In this document: positions 59,954 to 64,000 of the stretch, piece by piece
Numbering within the stretch: position 1 is the stretch's first letter
Layout: each line of letters opens with the position of its first letter
Source: an uncultured Muribaculaceae bacterium
GTDB taxonomy: Bacteria > Bacteroidota > Bacteroidia > Bacteroidales > Muribaculaceae
Length of the DNA: 64,000 nt
Assembly (NCBI GenBank): GCA_910584125.1
Contig: CAJTXU010000011.1
Location: 14,505 to 78,504 of the forward strand
Direction of reading: 5' to 3'
Notes under the pieces: generated by a model
Database searches by the model: none
Seen by the model: the letters and a program-made list of their open reading frames with translations, nothing else
What the model was told of the DNA's origin: nothing
Translations under genes and position numbers: made by a program

Positions 59954-61815
59954 AGGCGTTTCACCTCGTCGACTCCCTTTATGGCCGTGATGTGCTGTAT
60001 GATGGTCTGAAGCTCGTCGAACGAATGGACCGCGAACGATATCGTTATCGAGACAATCGAGTCGACGGTCTCGGTGTTGATGCTGTTGATGGCGAGATGC
60101 AGGCGGTTGGAGATGCAGTCCACGAGATCCACAAACAGATGATAGCGGTCCACGGCCCTAACGCCGATCGAGACAGGATAAAGCGTCTCGTCGGCATCGA
60201 AATCAACCGACACGATGCTGTCGCCATATTGTGAGGCGAGTCTCACGGCTATCGGGCAGTCGCGCTTGTGGAGAGTGATCGAACCGTCTTTCTCAATGAA
60301 CCCGATCACCTCCTCGCCCGGTATCGGCGAGCATGATTCGCACAGATTGAACGGCCGCTTGGGGCGCGACGCAAGATAGTTCTTGATTGCCTTGCGGGCC
60401 TTATAGGTCACGACGGCGTCGAGCCAGTCAGGATTGGGATGACTGTCAGCGTCGGTGAATATCTCGACTATGTCGCCACGCCTCAACGGGGCCTTGATCG
60501 ACGACAGGAAACCGTTGATGCGGGCATAACGCGCTTTCTCGCCAAGCGATGTGTGGATTTCATAGGCGAAGTCGAGCACCGTGGCTTTCTGCGGCAGTAT
60601 CACCTCGCGACCCTTGGGTGTGAAGGTCATTATGTCGTCGTTATAGAACGACGACACCACGCTGTCGATAAAGTTGGTGCCTTTCTGCCCGTGGGTGGCG
60701 ATGTCGCGCAGCACTCCCTTGAATTTCTCTATCCAGAGCGTCACGTTGTCTTCCGTCCTGTCGGCCACGCATCCGAGCTGTGAGTCGCGCACCATACGCT
60801 CGCTGCTGATATGCACCTCCTGCCAGCGGCCGAAGTCGGCGAGCAACTTGACGTGGAAACTCTGATAACCGTTCTCCTTCGGAGAGTCGATGTAGTTGGA
60901 TATGCCGCCCGGCTTCTCCTTGAATCTGTCGGTGAGAACCGAATAGACCCGCAGGGCCATGTCTTTCTCCGACAGGCTTTCTGGAGTGCGGAACACTATC
61001 TCGGTGAAATGTCTGTATTTGAGATGGTTGAAATCATCGCCGTATTTGTGCATCTTGCGCCATATGCTGTATGGGCGCCTGTAGGTGATGCTGACCTCGA
61101 CAGGTATGCCGGCCTGTTCGAGCGTGGCGCGTATCTCATCGGTGAAGATCTGCAGACGATGGCTCTGCGCCTCGCGGTCGCCGTTGATGAGGTCTTCGAT
61201 CTCGGCATATTCATGCTGGCAGCGGAACCGGAAGCTGAGGTTCTCCAGTTCGGTCTTGACGTTGTAGAGGCCGAGGCGGTTGGCGAGAGGCGCGTAGAAA
61301 TAATCGGTCTCACCGGCTATCTTCATCTGCTTGTCGGCGGGCATCGACGATAGTGTGCGCATGTTGTGCAGACGGTCGGACAGCTTGACGAGAAGTGCGC
61401 GTATGTCATACTGCACCGAATCAAGCATCTGCCGGTAGTTGTCGATCTGTTTGGACTCGACGTATTTCTCTTTCTTCTGTTTGGTGACGACACGCACGAG
61501 AAACTCTACATCCTCGCCGAATCTGTCGCGGATGTCGTCGATCGTGAATTTCGTATCCTCCACGACGTCGTGGAGGAAAGCGGCGATGACCGCATCGGTC
61601 TCGAGCATGAGTTCCTCGGCGGCGATATTGGCCACCGCTATCGGATGCAGGATGTAGGGTTCTCCCGTCTTGCGTTTCTGGGTCGAATGCGCGTCGCGCG
61701 CGAACTCGAACGCGGCGCGGATGCGCCCGAGCTCCTCTTCCGATACTCGCTGGGCCATGATGTCGAACACATGGCCGGCCTTCTGCTCTATGATGTGGTC
61801 GTAATTTGTCTGCAT
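59950..61815 (-). CDS. RelA/SpoT family (p)ppGpp synthetase/hydrolase
   Basis: The 621-residue enzyme has an HD hydrolase domain (FLHDVVEDT near 78 and LVKLSDRLHNMRT near 145), a synthetase domain with RPYSIWRKMHKYG and DSPKENGYQSFHVK, a TGS domain (ATVLDFAYEIHTSLG) and a C-terminal ACT domain. Both catalytic halves seem intact, so it can make and degrade the stringent-response alarmone. The start is the ATG at 61815 (MQTNYDHI); the frame upstream overlaps the promoter. Its stop overlaps the Fur gene. Confidence 0.95.
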   Translation of the reverse strand: MQTNYDHIIEQKAGHVFDIMAQRVSEEELGRIRAAFEFARDAHSTQKRKTGEPYILHPIAVANIAAEELMLETDAVIAAFLHDVVEDTKFTIDDIRDRFGEDVEFLVRVVTKQKKEKYVESKQIDNYRQMLDSVQYDIRALLVKLSDRLHNMRTLSSMPADKQMKIAGETDYFYAPLANRLGLYNVKTELENLSFRFRCQHEYAEIEDLINGDREAQSHRLQIFTDEIRATLEQAGIPVEVSITYRRPYSIWRKMHKYGDDFNHLKYRHFTEIVFRTPESLSEKDMALRVYSVLTDRFKEKPGGISNYIDSPKENGYQSFHVKLLADFGRWQEVHISSERMVRDSQLGCVADRTEDNVTLWIEKFKGVLRDIATHGQKGTNFIDSVVSSFYNDDIMTFTPKGREVILPQKATVLDFAYEIHTSLGEKARYARINGFLSSIKAPLRRGDIVEIFTDADSHPNPDWLDAVVTYKARKAIKNYLASRPKRPFNLCESCSPIPGEEVIGFIEKDGSITLHKRDCPIAVRLASQYGDSIVSVDFDADETLYPVSIGVRAVDRYHLFVDLVDCISNRLHLAINSINTETVDSIVSITISFAVHSFDELQTIIQHITAIKGVDEVKRL

Positions 61816-61820
61816 GGGTG

Positions 61821-61852
61821 CAAATTTGCACATTTTTTTTGAAATCTCCAAA
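61821..61852 (-). promoter_or_regulatory. near-consensus promoter directly before the rel start
   Basis: On the minus strand TTTG (61852-61849), 20 bp, CAAATTTG (61828-61821; first base off consensus) lies only 5 bp before the ATG at 61815, suggesting a leaderless transcript. Confidence 0.6.
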
Positions 61853-61924
61853 AAAGTCGTCAACAATTAGCGCTACAACCACCTTCCGGACGCGAAAATC
61901 TTTCGGATTAAAGGGATTTAAGAC

Positions 61925-61956
61925 GGAAAAAGGCCGGAAACGTATTTCCGGCCTCT
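61925..61956 (-). terminator. terminator after the 51-aa membrane peptide
   Basis: The perfect 10-bp stem AGGCCGGAAA/TTTCCGGCCT with loop CGTA is followed on the minus strand by a T run. It lies 22 bp after the stop of the small gene. Confidence 0.82.
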
Positions 61957-61977
61957 GTGTCTCCTGACGGTCTGGTC

Positions 61978-62133
61978 TTACTTGTTCTCTTTCTTCTCGA
62001 TTGCCTTGTGGACCTTGTGGACTTCCCTCATAAGGAGGAACGCGGCCGTCACTGCGGCTGCCTTGAGTGCGAGACCTGCGATCTTGAGGCCGAGATGAAG
62101 GGCCAGATTCTCATGATTGTGTTCTACGTTCAT
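61978..62133 (-). CDS. 51-aa membrane peptide
   Basis: The peptide starts MNVEHNHENLALHLGLKIA and has one hydrophobic helix (about 15-36, LKIAGLALKAAAVTAAFLLM) and a basic tail ending AIEKKENK. It has its own terminator. I recognise no family. Short one-helix peptides of this kind are common and mostly uncharacterised. It is divergent from the DUF1846 gene. Confidence 0.65.
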   Translation of the reverse strand: MNVEHNHENLALHLGLKIAGLALKAAAVTAAFLLMREVHKVHKAIEKKENK

Positions 62134-62233
62134 AGCATTTCAATAATTTTGGTAATTGTTTGATAATGGAACCTTACCGTTCCGATTGTTAAACGCCCGC
62201 AGACCTGAAACTGTTCGCCGCCGTTGATTATGA

Positions 62234-62265
62234 TTTGCGTAAGTTGACGATATTTTGTAATTTTG
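62234..62265 (+). promoter_or_regulatory. Bacteroidota promoter directly before the DUF1846 gene
   Basis: TTTG (62234-62237), 20 bp, TAATTTTG (62258-62265), and the ATG only 5 bp later. A leaderless mRNA is likely. Confidence 0.82.
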
Positions 62266-62270
62266 CACCT

Positions 62271-63734
62271 ATGAAACTTGGATTTGACAACGAGAAGTAT
62301 CTGAAGATTCAATCAGAACACATCAAGGAGCGCATAGCGCATTTCGGAAACAAACTGTATCTCGAACTCGGCGGCAAGCTGTTCGACGATCACCATGCGA
62401 GCCGTGTCCTGCCCGGATTCGAGCCTGACAGCAAGCTCAGGATGCTCAGCCAGCTCAGCGACCGCGCCGAGATCGTGATAGTGATAAGCGCCAAGGATAT
62501 CGAGAAGAACAAAGTGCGCAACGACCTCGGCATCACCTACGACATGGACGTTCTGCGCCTTCGTGAGGAATTCCAGAAACGAGGATTCCTGGTCGGTTCG
62601 GTCGTAATAACGCATTACAACGGCCAGAGCAGCGCCGACGCCTTCCGCGACAAACTGAACCGAATGGGCATCACTGCCTACTACCATTACACAATCGAGG
62701 GATACCCCAACAACGTGGCCCTGATAGACTCCGACGAAGGTTTCGGCCGCAACGACTATGTCGAGACGTCCCGCCCGCTCGTGATTGTGACAGCCCCGGG
62801 ACCCGGAAGCGGCAAAATGGCCGTATGCCTCAGCCAGCTGTACAACGAGCACAAGCGTGGGATCGAAGCCGGATACGCCAAGTTCGAGACATTCCCCGTG
62901 TGGAACCTCCCGCTCAAGCATCCGGTCAACATCGCATACGAGGCGGCCACGGCCGATCTCAACGACGTCAACATGATCGACCCCTTCCATCTGGAGGCAT
63001 ATGGCAAGACAGCCATCAACTACAACCGAGACATCGAGATATTCCCGGTGCTCAACGCTCTCTTCGAAGGGATATACGGAAACAACCCGTACAAATCGCC
63101 CACCGACATGGGCGTAAACATGGTGGGATTCTGCATCAGCGACGACGAAGCTTGCTGTGACGCGTCACGAGACGAGATAGTGAGACGCTATTTCACGGCG
63201 CTCGACCGCTTCGCCCAGGGCGAGACATCCGACGCCGAGCTCAACAAGATAGCGCTTCTGTTCAATCAGGCGAAGATTGACGTCAACTACCGTCGGACTG
63301 TCGGCGAGGCACGCCGCAAGGCCCGCGAGACCGGAGTCCCCTGCTCGGCGATAGAACTCGCAGACGGAACGATAATAACGGGAAAGACCAGTAGCCTGCT
63401 CGGCCCGAGTGCCGCGCTGCTGCTCAACGCCACCAAATATCTCGCAGGCATAGAGGACGACACGAAGCTCATCCCGCAGAACATGATAACGCCGATCCAG
63501 AAGATGAAACTCGACTGGCTCCGCGGCCACAATCCCCGCCTGCACACCGACGAAGTGCTCGTGACGCTGGCAGTGCTGAGTCCGATCAACGAACTGTGCC
63601 GCCATGCGCTCGAGATGCTGCCCAAGCTCAAGGGATGCCAGGTGCACAGCACGGTAATGCTCGGCGAAGTCGACCACAAGATCTTCAAGAAGCTCGGCGT
63701 CGGCCTCACCTGCGACCCCGCCAAGAAACCCTGA
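62271..63734 (+). CDS. DUF1846 domain protein
   Basis: The 487-residue protein matches the DUF1846 family, whose members are about 500 residues long. It starts MKLGFDNEKYLKIQSEHIKE and shows GGKLFDDHHASRVLPGF, the phosphate-loop-like PGPGSGKMAVCLSQLY and AAL-rich helices. The start is the ATG at 62271; the frame upstream runs through the promoter. The family has a known fold but no proven function. The GPGSGK stretch resembles a nucleotide-binding loop, which is inference. Confidence 0.9.
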   Translation: MKLGFDNEKYLKIQSEHIKERIAHFGNKLYLELGGKLFDDHHASRVLPGFEPDSKLRMLSQLSDRAEIVIVISAKDIEKNKVRNDLGITYDMDVLRLREEFQKRGFLVGSVVITHYNGQSSADAFRDKLNRMGITAYYHYTIEGYPNNVALIDSDEGFGRNDYVETSRPLVIVTAPGPGSGKMAVCLSQLYNEHKRGIEAGYAKFETFPVWNLPLKHPVNIAYEAATADLNDVNMIDPFHLEAYGKTAINYNRDIEIFPVLNALFEGIYGNNPYKSPTDMGVNMVGFCISDDEACCDASRDEIVRRYFTALDRFAQGETSDAELNKIALLFNQAKIDVNYRRTVGEARRKARETGVPCSAIELADGTIITGKTSSLLGPSAALLLNATKYLAGIEDDTKLIPQNMITPIQKMKLDWLRGHNPRLHTDEVLVTLAVLSPINELCRHALEMLPKLKGCQVHSTVMLGEVDHKIFKKLGVGLTCDPAKKP

Positions 63735-63737
63735 TCC

Positions 63738-63780
63738 CGCGCCCCTCTTCTACTTCCACTTCCACCCTCCCCTCCCCTCT
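63738..63780. repeat. pyrimidine-rich tract left of the terminal palindrome
   Basis: CCTCTTCTACTTCCACTTCC-type sequence of almost only C and T follows the DUF1846 stop. It is the counterpart of the purine tract on the other side of the palindrome. Confidence 0.6.
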
Positions 63781-63880
63781 CGGCTCAGCCTCGGCACAAA
63801 AATCAGGCAAAGCCCTTGCTCCGCGAGGGCTTCACGCGGAGCCAAGGGCTTTGCCCGCCTCCTGTGCCGAGGCGAAGCCG
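63781..63880. repeat. 100-bp imperfect palindrome, dispersed repeat copy 2
   Basis: The ends CGGCT/AGCCG, then CCTCGGCACA/TGTGCCGAGG, GGCAAAGCCCTT/AAGGGCTTTGCC and GCTCCGCG/CGCGGAGC pair successively around AGGGCTTCA. The element can form one long hairpin. Its right arm (63842-63878) is shared with 25954-25990. Confidence 0.8.
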
Positions 63881-63940
63881 AGAGGAGAGAGGGAAAAAGG
63901 GAAAGGGGGAAAGGGAATAAGGGTGAGAAAGGAAGATTTA
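63881..63940. repeat. purine-rich tract right of the terminal palindrome
   Basis: About 55 bp of almost only A and G follow the palindrome. I see no gene in 63735-63942. Confidence 0.6.
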
Positions 63941-63942
63941 GG

Positions 63943-63982
63943 GCAAAAAAAAGGAGGGCGTCGCTGTGTCGCGACGCCCTCC
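63943..63982 (-). terminator. terminator of a minus-strand gene beyond the window
   Basis: A perfect 12-bp stem GGAGGGCGTCGC/GCGACGCCCTCC with a six-base loop is followed on the minus strand by eight T. It probably ends a gene to the right of the window. Confidence 0.85.
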
Positions 63983-64000
63983 GCTGTAAGGTGGCGATTA

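Overview
The window reads as a chromosomal segment of a GC-rich member of the Bacteroidales. A Muribaculaceae-like gut lineage would fit the high GC, but that placement is inference. The lineage evidence is: at least a dozen promoters of the Bacteroidota type (TTTG, 19-20 bp, TAnnTTTG) placed before genes on both strands; the Bacteroidetes cluster rpmB-rpmG-DUF4295; Rho with a very long low-complexity insertion; a menaquinone operon; and TrkA/TrkH, RND and L,D-transpeptidase genes of the usual Bacteroidales kind. Most of the window is ordinary housekeeping chromosome with densely packed, often overlapping genes.

Layout. 1-6.5 kb (minus): ftsK, lolA-like, trxB, dCMP deaminase and the start of an S41 protease form one co-directional run, with an L,D-transpeptidase just upstream. 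6.6-11.6 kb (plus): a small membrane protein, dxs, trkA, trkH. 11.6-20 kb: ClC channel, undecaprenyl-phosphate sugar transferase, Sua5-type enzyme, glutamine-dependent NAD synthase, a beta-barrel protein, gpmA and an exported alpha/beta hydrolase. 20.1-25.6 kb (plus): rho behind a leader of about 430 nt, then the tightly coupled aroC, radical SAM and TlpA genes. 25.7-32.6 kb: tRNA-His, then a TetR-TolC-adaptor-RND-PII-like efflux operon. 32.6-33.9 kb: tRNA-Leu, a 21-bp minisatellite and the L28/L33/DUF4295 genes. 34-36 kb: cupin and hybrid cluster protein.

36.1-37.4 kb is the only clearly accessory stretch. It holds an IS66-type transposase remnant, a 191-bp element with perfect 22-bp terminal inverted repeats (MITE-like) and a frameshifted IS4-type transposase remnant, next to a GT11 fucosyltransferase-like gene. 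38.4-45.8 kb: CinA-like amidohydrolase, tsaD, tamB, patatin. 45.9-50.9 kb: GH13 enzyme, prs, flavodoxin-like protein, an exported protein and a 106-aa membrane protein with an HExxH motif. 51-56.5 kb: fmt-menD-menB-menC-menE. 56.7-63.7 kb: Crp/Fnr regulator, His-rich P1B ATPase with an overlapping Fur-family gene, Rel/SpoT enzyme, a 51-aa membrane peptide and a DUF1846 protein. The window ends in a 100-bp palindrome flanked by pyrimidine and purine tracts, related to a repeat at 25.95 kb.

I did not find a convincing new multigene system. The most original signals are the HExxH mini-protein, the MITE-like element, promoters nested inside terminator hairpins, probable leaderless genes, the palindromic dispersed repeat, and the Fur gene overlapping a metal-exporter gene.
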